DNA from: Longimicrobium sp. | GTDB lineage: Bacteria; Gemmatimonadota; Gemmatimonadetes; Longimicrobiales; Longimicrobiaceae | Length of the DNA stretch: 64,000 bases | Direction: 5' to 3' | NCBI GenBank assembly: GCA_036377595.1 | Contig: DASUYB010000103.1 | Span: 62,001-126,000, forward strand | In this document: piece by piece, positions 9,649 to 18,822 of the stretch | How positions within the stretch are numbered: position 1 is the first letter of the stretch | Layout: every line of letters starts with the position of its first letter | Position numbers and translations under genes: made by a program | Notes under the pieces: model-generated | Told to the model about the DNA's origin: nothing | Seen by the model: the letters and a program-made list of their open reading frames with translations, nothing else | Databases searched by the model: none

Positions 9649-9675
9649 AAAGCCTCGCAAACCGCGCGAGGCTTT
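9649..9675. terminator. Hairpin terminator
   Basis: A perfect 10-bp stem AAAGCCTCGC/GCGAGGCTTT (9649-9658 with 9666-9675) and 7-nt loop, usable on both strands. It lies between the topoisomerase start and the end of the minus-strand lipoprotein gene. Confidence 0.65.
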
Positions 9676-9734
9676 CTGCATCGACCGCGATACTGGCGCG
9701 GGGAGCGACCGGATCGCCGGGATATGGTAAAAGC

Positions 9735-9768
9735 GGAGGACGCGGAGAATGATCTTCTCCGCGTCCTC
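9735..9768. terminator. Short R1-like palindrome
   Basis: A ~14-bp stem of CGGAGGACGCGGAGAA type with a 5-nt loop, 39 nt past the stop of the minus-strand lipoprotein gene. Composition and position match the R1 family, but it is half the usual size. Confidence 0.5.
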
Positions 9769-9806
9769 CTCGTCTCTGCCTGAGCCGTCGATCGATGCCG
9801 CGCGCT

Positions 9807-10415
9807 TCAGTCGTCCGGGCGGCGCGGCGCCAGCGTGTTGCGGATGCGCTCGAGCTCGGTGCGCAGGTCGCGGATGGTGTCGCCGCGCTCGGCCCAGGCG
9901 CGGCGCAGGCGGGCGATCTCGGCGGCCGTGGCGGCGTTCGGCGCGTTCTCGCCGGGTCCCTGCGGCGTCGGCCGCGTGGCGACCACGGCGGTGTCGCATG
10001 CCAGCGCCCCGCCGGCGCGCTCGGCGCAGGGCGCGCGCAGCGTGCGCACCAGGCGCAGCAGCGACGAGGCCTCGCGCCGGTAGCCGCCGCGCAGCGACTG
10101 GATCGAGTCGTCCGCCAGGTACATGGCCAGGTGCTGCTCGGCCAGCTGCGTGTTGGGCCCGGTGCGCGGGTCCAGGTTCAGCAGCCCCAGGAAGTAGCGC
10201 GCCTCATGCCCCTCGTGCGTCCGCGGATACTCGGTCGTGAGCCGCTGGTAGAGCGCCTGCGCCACCCGCACCGAGTCGCGCGAGTAGGCGTCGAACGCCT
10301 GCACCCACAGCCGCTGGCGCTCGGCGTCGCCGGGGCCGGACGAGCGCCGCCCGATACCCAGGGTGGCACAGGCGGCCAGCAGCGGCAGCGCGAGCAGAAG
10401 GCGCAGCGTCTTCAT
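9807..10415 (-). CDS. Lipoprotein with TPR-like helices
   Basis: A 202-residue predicted lipoprotein: signal peptide with lipobox LPLLAAC (Cys15), then helical sequence resembling tetratricopeptide segments (AFDAYSRDSVRVAQALYQRL; HEARYFLGLLNLD), and a C-terminal coiled coil (AAEIARLRRAWAERGDTIRDL). Its ATG overlaps the stop of the upstream histidine kinase in an ATGA, so translation is probably coupled and the protein is likely tied to that kinase at the envelope. The function is not known; regulation of kinase input is a guess from context. Confidence 0.7.
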   Translation of the reverse strand: MKTLRLLLALPLLAACATLGIGRRSSGPGDAERQRLWVQAFDAYSRDSVRVAQALYQRLTTEYPRTHEGHEARYFLGLLNLDPRTGPNTQLAEQHLAMYLADDSIQSLRGGYRREASSLLRLVRTLRAPCAERAGGALACDTAVVATRPTPQGPGENAPNAATAAEIARLRRAWAERGDTIRDLRTELERIRNTLAPRRPDD

Positions 10416-11935
10416 CGGCGTACGGCCACGGGATGGGGCTCGGCGGCGCGCGGGGCGGGCGGCCGCTCGGGAAGTGTCACCCGGAACATCGTCCCTTTTC
10501 CGACCTCGCTCTCTGCAGTGATCGTGCCCCCGTGGGCCTCCACGATCTCGCGCGCGATGGCCAGGCCGAGCCCCGATCCCACCGAGCGCGCCGCCGACCC
10601 GTCGACCTGGTAGAACTTCTCGAAGATTCGCGGCAGCTTGTCCGCCGGGATCCCCACGCCGGTGTCGCGCACCTCCACCCGGAAGCCGGCGCCGTCGCGC
10701 TCCGCCACGAGTGAGATGCGGCCGCCGTGCTCGGTGAACTTGAAGGCGTTGGAGAGAATGTTCCCCAGCACCTCGTTCAGCCGGTCGGCGTCGCCCTCGA
10801 TGTTGACCGGGACGTCGTCGGCCACGTGCACGGTGAAGTCGATCCCGTTCTGGAAGGCCAGCACGCGGAAGCCGCTGGTCAGCTCGTCCAGGAAGTCGCG
10901 CACGTTGATGCGGCGCAGCTCCAGCCGCCCGCCCCCCGCCTCGAAACGGGAGATGTCGAGCAGGCGGTGGACGAGACGGGTGAGGCGGTCCACCTGGTCG
11001 GAGACGGCCTCCAGCGTCTTCTTCTGCTGGTCGTTCACCTCGCCGTAGATGCCGTCGGCCAGCAGCGAGACGTAGCCGCGGATCACGCTCAGCGGCGTCT
11101 TGATCTCGTGGCTGGCCACCGACACGAACTCGGCCTTCAGCCGGTCGAGCTCGGTCAGCTGCTCCGTCATGGTCGAGAACGAGCGCGCCAGCTCGCCGAT
11201 CTCGTCCGAGCGCTCGGTGGGGATGTGCACGTCGGGCTCGAAGTCGCCCCCGGCCACGATCTTCATCCCCCGCCCCAGCTCGTCGATCGGCCGCAGCATC
11301 GCCCGCGTCATCAGGATCCCGATGACGATGGTCCACCCGAGGGCCAGCGCAAGGGCGATGAGTGTGGTGTTCCGCGACGTGTTGGCCAGCTCGGTCGCGC
11401 GCTGGAGACGCTGCTGGGCCTCCGCGTCGACCGCGTCCTCGATGGGCTTCAGCCGCTCGCCCATCCGGCTGTATGCGGGCGACACGATGCGGTTGCGGAA
11501 CTCGTTCTGCGCTTCGAGCGAGGGAAACGGCAGGTTCGAGAACTCCTGCCGGATGATCCGCTTCAGCATCGACCACTGCGCCTCGGCGTCGGCCACGGCC
11601 TGACGATACTCGGCGCCGTGGCTGCGAGCCTGGTCGCGGAGGATCCTGATGTCGCCGTCACCCCGCATCATGGCCGTATCGGCGGTCTGGCGCCACAACT
11701 CCGCCGTGTCGCGCGAGATGTTGATCAGCACCACCACGTTGTCGTCGGCCGACTGGAGCGCCTCGAGGTTCTTGCGCAGGCTGCCCACGGCCGACGTGGC
11801 CACGTTGTCGCGCAGCTGCAGGTCGCGGGCGATGCGGTGGACCGTGTTCAGCGAGAAGTACGCGTAGGCCGCGGGGATCGCGAGGATCACCGTGATCGCG
11901 ACCAGCGTCAGCACGATGCGCTGCCGGAGCCTCAT
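10412..11935 (-). CDS. HAMP-domain membrane sensor histidine kinase
   Basis: A 507-residue sensor kinase. TM1 spans about residues 7-27 and TM2 about 186-206, with a ~155-residue mainly helical periplasmic domain between them. A HAMP domain (TRAMLRPIDELGRGMKIVAGGDF) leads to HisKA (SHEIKTPLSVI) and HATPase_c (N box LGNILSNAFKF, G1 DTGVGIP, G2 GSGLGLAIA). By family it relays an envelope signal to a response regulator, none of which is adjacent. ATG 11935 has GGAG 9 nt upstream. The stop overlaps the next start (ATGA), coupling it to the lipoprotein gene. Confidence 0.88.
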   Translation of the reverse strand: MRLRQRIVLTLVAITVILAIPAAYAYFSLNTVHRIARDLQLRDNVATSAVGSLRKNLEALQSADDNVVVLINISRDTAELWRQTADTAMMRGDGDIRILRDQARSHGAEYRQAVADAEAQWSMLKRIIRQEFSNLPFPSLEAQNEFRNRIVSPAYSRMGERLKPIEDAVDAEAQQRLQRATELANTSRNTTLIALALALGWTIVIGILMTRAMLRPIDELGRGMKIVAGGDFEPDVHIPTERSDEIGELARSFSTMTEQLTELDRLKAEFVSVASHEIKTPLSVIRGYVSLLADGIYGEVNDQQKKTLEAVSDQVDRLTRLVHRLLDISRFEAGGGRLELRRINVRDFLDELTSGFRVLAFQNGIDFTVHVADDVPVNIEGDADRLNEVLGNILSNAFKFTEHGGRISLVAERDGAGFRVEVRDTGVGIPADKLPRIFEKFYQVDGSAARSVGSGLGLAIAREIVEAHGGTITAESEVGKGTMFRVTLPERPPAPRAAEPHPVAVRR

Positions 11936-12148
11936 CGCCCCATCTCCGGCGTAGGCGCGCGCGGAGACGGCGCGGCGGGGTGTGCCCGGCGCGCAAACAT
12001 CTGTTGTGTGGTCTCCTCGAACCCCGAAAGGGTCATCCGTCCGCCGAATCCGTCTGTGCGGGAGTCGCGCGTGCACCCGTGGGCGCGGGGGAGATTGACG
12101 GCACACGGGCGTCCGCCGTCACGCCCCGGGGGTGACGCAAGAGGCGTG

Positions 12149-12976
12149 TCACCCGTCCCCCCGCGCCGCGGTTCCGCCGCCCGCCCGCTCGCGCCGCTTG
12201 ACCTCGTCCCAGAGCCGGTCCAGCTCCTCCAGCGTGGCCTCGCCGAACACCACCCCGCGCTCCGCCGCCAGCGCCTCCACCGCGCCGAAGCGGCGCGCGA
12301 ACTTCTCGTTGGCGCGGGAAAGCGCGGAGGTGGGATGCGCGTCCGCCAGCCGCACCAGGTTCACCACCGCGAAGAGGAGGTCGCCCAGCTCCTCCTCCAG
12401 CCTGGCGAAGTCGCCCGCCTCCAACTCGTGGCCGACCTCGTCCACCTCCTCGCGCACCTTGTCCCAGGCGCCGCGCCAGTCGCTCCAGTCGAAGCCGAAC
12501 TCGGCCACGCGCGCCTGCACGCGGTAGGCGCGGGTCAGCGGGTCCAGCCCGCCGGGGACGGCGTCCAGGATGGCGTCGGCCGCGCCGCGCTCCGAGCGCT
12601 CGCGCGCCTTGATGGCGTCCCACGGCTCGTGAGGGCCGCCGTACAGGTGCGGGTGGCGTCGGCGCATCTTTTGCTCGACGCCGCGCACCACGTCTTCGCG
12701 GCCGAAGAGCCCCGCCTCCTCGGCCATCACGACCTGGAAGGCCACGTTCAGCAGCAGGTCGCCCAGCTCGTCGCGCAGCGCCGCGTGGTCGCCGGCGGCG
12801 ATGGCGCGGGCCGCCTCGTGCGCCTCCTCGAGCAGGTAGGGCTGCAGCGAGAGCGGGGTCTGCGCCGCGTCCCACGGGCAGCGCGCGCGGAGGAAGGCGG
12901 CCAGCGCCAGCGCGCGGTCCAGGACGCCGCCCGCGGGCGCGTCGGGGTGCGGGTTTTCGGCTTGCGACGGGCTCAC
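12149..12976 (-). CDS. mazG: Nucleoside triphosphate pyrophosphohydrolase MazG
   Basis: A 275-residue two-domain MazG that hydrolyses NTPs or dNTPs to NMP and PPi. Each half has the EExxE...ExxD metal motif: YLLEEAHEAARAI with RDELGDLLLNV, and VREEVDEVGHEL with LEEELGDLLFAV. RCPWDAAQT and the link GGLDPLTRAYRVQARVAEFGFDW are typical. GTG 12976 (VSPSQAEN) is preferred; a TTG at 13015 would overlap the divergent alr start. The gene is divergent from alr, and the two start codons lie 23 bp apart. Confidence 0.9.
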   Translation of the reverse strand: MSPSQAENPHPDAPAGGVLDRALALAAFLRARCPWDAAQTPLSLQPYLLEEAHEAARAIAAGDHAALRDELGDLLLNVAFQVVMAEEAGLFGREDVVRGVEQKMRRRHPHLYGGPHEPWDAIKARERSERGAADAILDAVPGGLDPLTRAYRVQARVAEFGFDWSDWRGAWDKVREEVDEVGHELEAGDFARLEEELGDLLFAVVNLVRLADAHPTSALSRANEKFARRFGAVEALAAERGVVFGEATLEELDRLWDEVKRRERAGGGTAARGDG

Positions 12977-12990
12977 AGGCGGCCTAGAAT
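12962..12990 (+). promoter_or_regulatory. Predicted sigma-70 promoter of alr
   Basis: TTGCGA (12962-12967), a 17-nt spacer and TAGAAT (12985-12990). The alr GTG is at 13000, so the transcript would begin at or within a few bases of the start codon. The -35 box lies inside the first codons of divergent mazG. Confidence 0.55.
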
Positions 12991-12999
12991 ACCGGTTTC

Positions 13000-14166
13000 G
13001 TGTCTGATCCGTCAACCGCGGTTTCGAGGGCCTGGGTCGAGGTGGACCTGGGCGCGCTGAAGGCCAACCTGCGCCGGGTGCGCGATGCCGCGCCCGGCGC
13101 GGGCATCGTTCCCATGCTGAAGGCCGACGCCTACGGGCTGGGGATGGCGCAGGTGCTCCGCGCGGTGCTGGCCGAGCTGGCGCCCGGCGGCGGCCCCTGG
13201 GCGCTCGGCACCGCCTCGGTGGCCGAGGGCGAGGCGCTCCGCGCGCTGGGGTGGGCAGGGCGCATCGTCGTCGTCACCCCCACGCCGCCGGGCGAGGAGC
13301 GCCGCGCCGCCGAGGCCGGGCTCACCCTCGCCGTCTCCGACCTCGACGCGCTGGACCGGTGGGCCGCGGCCGCCCGAGCGGCGTCGCGGCCCCTGTCGTT
13401 CCACGTGGAGATCGACACCGGGATGGGGCGCGCCGGCTTCCCCGTCGCCGGCGTCCGCGAGTGGGGTCCCGCCGTCGCGGAGCGGTCGGGGGATCTTATT
13501 GCGTGGGAAGGGTGTTTTACGCACTTCCATTCCGCGGACGAGCCGGACCTGGGCCCCACCGAGACCCAGGTTCGCCTGTTCCGGGAGGCGCTGGCGGCGC
13601 TTCCGCCGGTGCCGGAGGGCGCGCCGGAACGGGTGGTCCACTGCGCCAACAGCGCGGCGGCGCTCCGCCGCGGCGGCTACGGGATGGACCTGGTGCGCCC
13701 GGGGATCTTCCTCTATGGCGGCCGCGCCGGCCCGGGAACGGAGCCGGAGCCCGTGGCCGCCGTCCGCGCCCGGGTGGCGCGCGTGGCCGACGAGCCGCCC
13801 GGCGCCACCGTCGGCTACGGCGCGACGTACCGCGCCAGACGGGCCGAGCGCTGGGCCACGCTGTCGATCGGCTACGGCGACGGGCTCCGGCGCGCGCTGG
13901 CCACCGCCGGCGGCCAGGCGCTGCTGCACGGGCGCCGCGTGCCGATCGTGGGCCGCGTCTCGATGGACGTCACCGTGGTCGACGTGACGGACGTTCCCGA
14001 GGCGAGGGTGGGCGACGCGGCCACGCTGGTGGGGCGCGACGGCCCCGAGGAGATCCGGGTGGACGAGGTGGCCGCCCGGCTGGACACCATCAGCTACGAA
14101 ATACTGACCGGGCTGAGTCCGCGCCTGCCGCGCGTGTACCGCGACGGGCCCGGGCCGAACCCCTGA
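13000..14166 (+). CDS. alr: Alanine racemase
   Basis: A 388-residue PLP enzyme that makes D-alanine for peptidoglycan. The PLP lysine lies in PMLKADAYGLG near residue 39. EIDTGMGRAGF, HCANSAAALR and the catalytic-Tyr segment TLSIGYGDGLRR follow, then GRVSMDVTVVDVTD and the C-terminal ISYEILTGLSPRLPRVY. The length fits the family. Start is GTG 13000, with no ribosome site upstream and a strong promoter-like sequence ending 9 nt before it, suggesting leaderless translation. A secreted lipoprotein gene follows 12 bp after the stop. Confidence 0.93.
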   Translation: MSDPSTAVSRAWVEVDLGALKANLRRVRDAAPGAGIVPMLKADAYGLGMAQVLRAVLAELAPGGGPWALGTASVAEGEALRALGWAGRIVVVTPTPPGEERRAAEAGLTLAVSDLDALDRWAAAARAASRPLSFHVEIDTGMGRAGFPVAGVREWGPAVAERSGDLIAWEGCFTHFHSADEPDLGPTETQVRLFREALAALPPVPEGAPERVVHCANSAAALRRGGYGMDLVRPGIFLYGGRAGPGTEPEPVAAVRARVARVADEPPGATVGYGATYRARRAERWATLSIGYGDGLRRALATAGGQALLHGRRVPIVGRVSMDVTVVDVTDVPEARVGDAATLVGRDGPEEIRVDEVAARLDTISYEILTGLSPRLPRVYRDGPGPNP

Positions 14167-14178
14167 ACGCTGCACCGA

Positions 14179-15468
14179 ATGCCGTTTCCCAGACTTCCCG
14201 CGCGGGCCGCGCTCGCGCTCCTTCCCCTGCTGGCGGCCGCCGCCTGCAAGGACCAGACGCCCACCCTGACGGGCGACGAGTTCTTTCCCGGCGGCAGCCG
14301 CCCGGTGACGCTCGAGGCCATCATCCCCGCCGCGCAGTACCTGCAGACCATCGGCGCGTTCAGCGGCTACGAGAACGCGCGCACGCTGTCGGAGCAGGTG
14401 GTGGCCAACCAGTACCAGGGGGTGCTGAGCGCGCACGCGCTGCAGCGCTTCGACTTCCCCGACACGCTCACCTACTCGCAGAACGGCAACAGCCTGACCG
14501 ACACGCTGTACGGCGTGCGCAGCGCCAGGCTGGTGGTGTTCGTGGACTCGCTGGGAAGCCAGACCACCGGCACCACCACGCTGCAGGCGTTCGACCTGGC
14601 GCAGCGCTACGACGCGCTGACGGTGACCTGGGACTCGGCGTTCAACACCGACAGCGTGCACACGCTGTGGACCACGCCGGGCGGGACCACGGGGCCGCTG
14701 CTGGGGCAGGGCACGTACAACGCCGCCGCCAGCGACTCGGTGGTGATCAACATCGACTCGGTGTCGGCGGCGCGGATCCGCCCGGACTCGTTCCCCGGGA
14801 TCCTGCTGGCGGTGAACCCGGGGCGGCGGCTGCAGGTGGTGAGCTCGGTGCTGCGCCTGGCCGCGCGCCCCAGCAACGCCCCGCGCGACACCACCATCAC
14901 CGTGGAGATCGCCGCGGCCGAGCCGGCCTTCGTCTTCACCCCGCAGCCGCCGGTGCCGGCGGGAAGCTGGCTGGCGGGCGGGGTGGCGGCGGCGCGCACG
15001 CTCTTCACCGTGGACCTGGACCAGCCGCTCCCCGGCTGTCCGCCCACGCAGACCTGCGCCACGGTGAGCCTGAAGGACGTGGAGCTGAACCGCGTGTCGA
15101 TCCTGCTGAAGCCGCTGCCGCCGCCGGCCGGGTTCGACCCGCTGTCGCCGGTCACGCTCACGCTGTGGACGGTGGACGAGCCGGCGCTGGGGCGGCGCGC
15201 GCCGCTGCTGCAGCTGGCGCTGGACGCCGACCGGCCGGAAAACTCGTTCGTGAACCACGCGCCGGCCGACACCGTGGTGGAGCTGCCGATCACGCTGCTG
15301 GCGCGGCAGGCGGCGGCCGACGACAGCCTGCAGCGCTCGTTCGCGCTGCTGGGGCAGACGCCGCCGGTGCAGGGCCTGTCGTTCCGCACCTTCGGGATGG
15401 TGCGCTACGACCCGCTGCCGCGGCTCCGCATCGTGTACACGCTTCCCACCCGTCCGCAGCTTCCATGA
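14179..15468 (+). CDS. Predicted lipoprotein, unknown function
   Basis: A 429-residue protein with a signal peptide and lipobox LLAAAAC (Cys24). The rest is beta-rich with many Thr/Ser/Asp and no catalytic motif I recognise. One Cys pair (PGCPPTQTC, near residue 290) may form a disulfide. Its stop overlaps the start of the next gene (ATGA at 15465), so it is coupled to a predicted outer-membrane barrel protein. A role in the outer envelope with that partner is inference. Confidence 0.7.
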   Translation: MPFPRLPARAALALLPLLAAAACKDQTPTLTGDEFFPGGSRPVTLEAIIPAAQYLQTIGAFSGYENARTLSEQVVANQYQGVLSAHALQRFDFPDTLTYSQNGNSLTDTLYGVRSARLVVFVDSLGSQTTGTTTLQAFDLAQRYDALTVTWDSAFNTDSVHTLWTTPGGTTGPLLGQGTYNAAASDSVVINIDSVSAARIRPDSFPGILLAVNPGRRLQVVSSVLRLAARPSNAPRDTTITVEIAAAEPAFVFTPQPPVPAGSWLAGGVAAARTLFTVDLDQPLPGCPPTQTCATVSLKDVELNRVSILLKPLPPPAGFDPLSPVTLTLWTVDEPALGRRAPLLQLALDADRPENSFVNHAPADTVVELPITLLARQAAADDSLQRSFALLGQTPPVQGLSFRTFGMVRYDPLPRLRIVYTLPTRPQLP

Positions 15469-16619
15469 TCCGTCTCGTGTCGCGAGGGGCTGCCGCGGCG
15501 GCCCTCCTCTTTGCCCTGCCGGCGGCCGGGCAGAGCCTGCTGGCCAGCCGCGGGCTGGGCTATCCGCTGGAGCCCATCGACGCGCGGTCGCGCGCGCTGG
15601 GCGGCATCACCACGGGGCTGTCGGACCCGCTGCCGTCGCTGGTGAACCCGGCCACCGCGGCGGGGATTCCCGTCCCCGCGTTCCTGGTCACCTTCCAGCC
15701 CGACCACTACGACGCCACGGCGGGCGCGGTGCAGACCTCGGGGAGCACCGCGCGCTTCCCGCAGCTGCTGGGCGTGTTCCCCGTCTCCGGCCGCCTGGCG
15801 GTGCAGCTGGGCTATGGCTCGTACCTCGACCAGCACTGGCAGGTGGAGCAGAACGACTCCATCGACCTGAGCACCGGGCGCACGGCGGTGAACGACCGCT
15901 TCGTCTCGTCGGGCGGGGTGGCGCGCTTCCAGGGCGGGATCGGGTACCGGGTGACGGAGCGGCTGTCGGTGGGCGGGGCGCTCGACGTGTTCACCGGCGC
16001 GGCGCACGACAGCGTGGTGCGCACCATCACCGGGCTGCAGCCCGCCACCAGCGTGGTCACCTACACCTACTCGGGGATCGGCGCGGGCGCCGGCGCGCGC
16101 TTCCAGCCGCTGACCAACCTCAGCCTGTCCGCTGCGGTGCACGGCGGCGGGCACATCCGCGCCACCTCCGACTCCACCGGCACGGAGACGAAGGACTACA
16201 CCAACCCGCTGAGCGTGGACGCCGGCGCCAGCGCGCTGCTGCTGGGGAACACGATGCTCGTGGCGTCGGGCCACTGGGCGGGGTGGGGGAAGCTGAACGA
16301 CGAGCTGGCCTCCACCGGCGGCGCGCGCGACGCCGCCAGCGTGAGCGCGGGGGTGGAGTACCAGGGGTTCCAGCTCTTCCGCAAGGTGATGCCGCTGCGC
16401 GTGGGCGGGCGCTACGGCCAGCTCCCCTTCCGCTGGGCGGGGACGGGCTCGGAGTTCCCCACCGAGCGCGCGGTGACGGCGGGGCTGGGGTGGCGCTTCG
16501 GCGGCCGCGCGGCGCAGATCGACGCGGCGGCCGAGCGCGGCTGGCGCGGCGGCAGCGCCGCGGGGATCGACGAGCCGTACTGGCGCTTCGCCTTCTCGCT
16601 GCAGATCCTCGGGCGGTAG
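15465..16619 (+). CDS. Predicted outer-membrane beta-barrel protein
   Basis: A 384-residue protein with a cleavable signal (…LFALPAAGQS). The pattern of DARSRALGGITTGLSDPLPSLVNPATAA followed by alternating amphipathic strands resembles FadL/PorV-type barrels. The C-terminus ends in an aromatic/hydrophobic strand (FAFSLQILGR). It could be a transport channel or scaffold. It is translationally coupled to the preceding lipoprotein gene, so the two probably act together. The name of the family is a fold-level guess. Confidence 0.65.
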   Translation: MIRLVSRGAAAAALLFALPAAGQSLLASRGLGYPLEPIDARSRALGGITTGLSDPLPSLVNPATAAGIPVPAFLVTFQPDHYDATAGAVQTSGSTARFPQLLGVFPVSGRLAVQLGYGSYLDQHWQVEQNDSIDLSTGRTAVNDRFVSSGGVARFQGGIGYRVTERLSVGGALDVFTGAAHDSVVRTITGLQPATSVVTYTYSGIGAGAGARFQPLTNLSLSAAVHGGGHIRATSDSTGTETKDYTNPLSVDAGASALLLGNTMLVASGHWAGWGKLNDELASTGGARDAASVSAGVEYQGFQLFRKVMPLRVGGRYGQLPFRWAGTGSEFPTERAVTAGLGWRFGGRAAQIDAAAERGWRGGSAAGIDEPYWRFAFSLQILGR

Positions 16620-16713
16620 ACCTCCGGGCGGCGGATCGGTCTTCCGTCGCGGGATGAGAATCGACGCAGGGGATGAAGCTACCGGCGCGCCGCGAGATTC
16701 CGAGGACGTGACA

Positions 16714-16748
16714 AATCCCCCTTCCCAGGGCAGTTGGGAAGGGGGATT
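16714..16748 (+). terminator. Rho-independent terminator
   Basis: A perfect 14-bp stem (16714-16727 with 16735-16748), 7-nt loop. It closes the alr-lipoprotein-barrel operon about 95 nt after its last stop. The rest of 16620-16957 holds only the leader of the next gene. Confidence 0.75.
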
Positions 16749-16957
16749 GTCGTGGGGGTTATTGTTGTGGTGCTCCCACGACGGCATGTTGATGGGACGG
16801 CGTTGTCCGTGCCGGGCGATCCTCGCGCTCTCCGGCCCGTTCCTTGCCGCTCGGCCAAAGTGGCGAAACCTTTTGCGCCACGCGGGTTTATCAAGCACCA
16901 GCCGCGCCGCCGGGACCCCTCGGACCGGCGCCCGAAGCGATCCATTCCGGAGGCCTG

Positions 16958-18589
16958 ATGAAGCTCAAGCGGACCGTCGTTGCGCCCGCGCTCGTGGCCG
17001 GCGTCGCCCTGGTGTCGGGCGGCTGGCTGCTGCAGCAGGGGACGTCCGGCCAGGAAAGCGTGTTCCAGCGCGCGCGCCTCTTCGACGAGGTGCTGCACTA
17101 CGTGGAGACGCGCTACGTCGACGAGCACTCCGAGAGCGACCTCTACCAGAAGGCGATCGAGGGGATGCTGCAGGAGCTGGGCGACCCGCACACCGTGTTC
17201 ATGACGGCCGACGAGTACGCGCAGCTGCACCTGCAGACCAGCGGCGAGTACGGCGGGCTGGGGATCCAGATCGCCCCGCGCGAGGGGTACATCACCGCCG
17301 TGGGCGTCCTCCCCGGCACCCCCGCCGAGCGCGAGGGGATCCGCGTGGGCGACCAGTTGATCGAGATCGACGGCCGCGACGCCAAGGGGTGGACCGACGA
17401 CTACGCGGTGAAGGTGCTGCGCGGCGCCGTGGGCACGCCGGTGAAGCTCACCGTCCGCCGCGTGGGCGTGGACCAGCCGCTGCGCTTCACCATCACCCGC
17501 GAGGAGATCCACGTGCGCTCGGTGCCGTACGCCTACATGGCGGCGCCGGGGATCGGCTACGTGGACCTGCTGGTGTTCAGCCAGACGTCGACCGAGGAGC
17601 TGCGCGCCGCCATCGAGCGGCTGCGGAGCCAGGGCGCGCGCAAGCTGGTCTTCGACCTGCGCGGCAATCCCGGCGGGCTGCTGGACCAGGGCGTGGCGGT
17701 GTCGGACCTGTTCCTGCGCCGCGGCCAGGCCATCGTGGAGACGCGCGCGCGCAACCCGATGGAGAGCGAGACCTACCGCGCCAGCACCGACGAGGCGTAC
17801 GACATGCCGATGGTCGTCCTGGTCGACGGCTACAGCGCCAGCGCCGCGGAGATCGTGGCCGGCGCGCTGCAGGACCACGACCGCGCGCTGGTGCTGGGGT
17901 CGACGAGCTACGGCAAGGGCTCGGTGCAGTCGCTCTTCCGGCTCTCGGGCGGCAACTTCCTGAAGATGACCACGGGGAAGTGGTACACGCCCGTGGGCCG
18001 CTCCATCCAGAAGCCCTTCCGCCCCGGCGACGCTGGCGCGGACGCGGACGAGGACAGCACCGGCGCGGCGCCGGACACGACGTCGTCCGACACCACCAAG
18101 CGGCGGCCGTACCGCACCGACAGCGGCCGCACCGTGTTCGGCGGCGGCGGCATCGTCCCCGACCTGACGGTGCGCGACACCACCACGCTCGCGGAGCGGA
18201 CCTTCATCACCACCGTCTCCAAGAAGGCCAGCACCTTCAACGACGTGGTGATGCGCTACGCGCTGGAGTACAACCGCCGCACGCCCAACCTGACGCCGAC
18301 CTTCCAGGTGACGCCGGCGATGCGCCAGGAGCTGTACCAGCGGCTGCGCGCGGCCGGGGTGGAGGTCACGCCCGAGCAGTACGCGGGGGCGCAGCGCTGG
18401 CTCGACCGGCAGCTGGCCAACCAGATCGTGATCGCGCGCTTCGGGCAGCAGGCGGCCGCCCAGCGCAACGACGTGGACGACAAGGTGCTGCAGGAGGCCG
18501 TCCGCCTGCTGCAGGCCTCGCCCAACCAGGCGGCGCTCTTCCGCGCCGCCGAGCAGGCGCAGCGGGTCGCGCAGACGCAGGGCCGCTGA
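16958..18589 (+). CDS. C-terminal processing peptidase, S41 family
   Basis: A 543-residue protease of the Prc/CtpA family, anchored or exported by an N-terminal hydrophobic segment (residues 7-24). A PDZ domain (YGGLGIQIAPREGYITAVGV...GVRV-like core, about 95-175) precedes the peptidase domain with GYVDLLVFSQTSTEEL, RGNPGGLLDQ and the Ser-Lys dyad region VDGYSASAAEIVAGAL...GSTSYGKGSVQ. A Thr/Asp-rich insert near 365-390 is unusual. Such enzymes trim envelope proteins from exposed C-termini. GGAGG at 16949-16953 supports ATG 16958. Confidence 0.9.
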   Translation: MKLKRTVVAPALVAGVALVSGGWLLQQGTSGQESVFQRARLFDEVLHYVETRYVDEHSESDLYQKAIEGMLQELGDPHTVFMTADEYAQLHLQTSGEYGGLGIQIAPREGYITAVGVLPGTPAEREGIRVGDQLIEIDGRDAKGWTDDYAVKVLRGAVGTPVKLTVRRVGVDQPLRFTITREEIHVRSVPYAYMAAPGIGYVDLLVFSQTSTEELRAAIERLRSQGARKLVFDLRGNPGGLLDQGVAVSDLFLRRGQAIVETRARNPMESETYRASTDEAYDMPMVVLVDGYSASAAEIVAGALQDHDRALVLGSTSYGKGSVQSLFRLSGGNFLKMTTGKWYTPVGRSIQKPFRPGDAGADADEDSTGAAPDTTSSDTTKRRPYRTDSGRTVFGGGGIVPDLTVRDTTTLAERTFITTVSKKASTFNDVVMRYALEYNRRTPNLTPTFQVTPAMRQELYQRLRAAGVEVTPEQYAGAQRWLDRQLANQIVIARFGQQAAAQRNDVDDKVLQEAVRLLQASPNQAALFRAAEQAQRVAQTQGR

Positions 18590-18613
18590 TCCACGCGACA
18601 GGGGTGATGTGAC

Positions 18614-18653
18614 GAGCGGGGGAGGAGGCCGGAGCCGGCTTTCTCCCCCGCTC
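18614..18653 (+). terminator. Hairpin terminator after S41 peptidase
   Basis: An 11-bp stem GAGCGGGGGAG/CTCCCCCGCTC with an 18-nt loop, followed by ATTTCA, 24 nt past the stop. Confidence 0.65.
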
Positions 18654-18767
18654 GATTTCAGTGGACGATCGGCTGTGGGCGCTCCCGGCGGAGTGCCCTT
18701 TTTTGTTGCGCCGGGAAGCCGCTGTCCGCAACCGCTGGTGCGGCGGTGGCGGAATGCTGGCGATGCG

Positions 18768-18795
18768 TTGCCGTGCCGGGGGTGGGGATTATCTT
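18768..18795 (+). promoter_or_regulatory. Predicted sigma-70 promoter of asparaginase gene
   Basis: TTGCCG (18768-18773), 16-nt spacer, TATCTT (18790-18795), 27 nt before the ATG of the asparaginase gene. TTATCTT also recurs upstream of the DUF2939-like gene and the ABC transporter gene. Confidence 0.5.
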
Positions 18796-18822
18796 CACGC
18801 GTCCGCCGACCACGGGAGCCGC

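Noticed and set aside
12977-13015. Extended mazG start at TTG 13015
   Set aside because: It would overlap the divergent alr start; the added residues have no family counterpart and GTG 12976 suffices.
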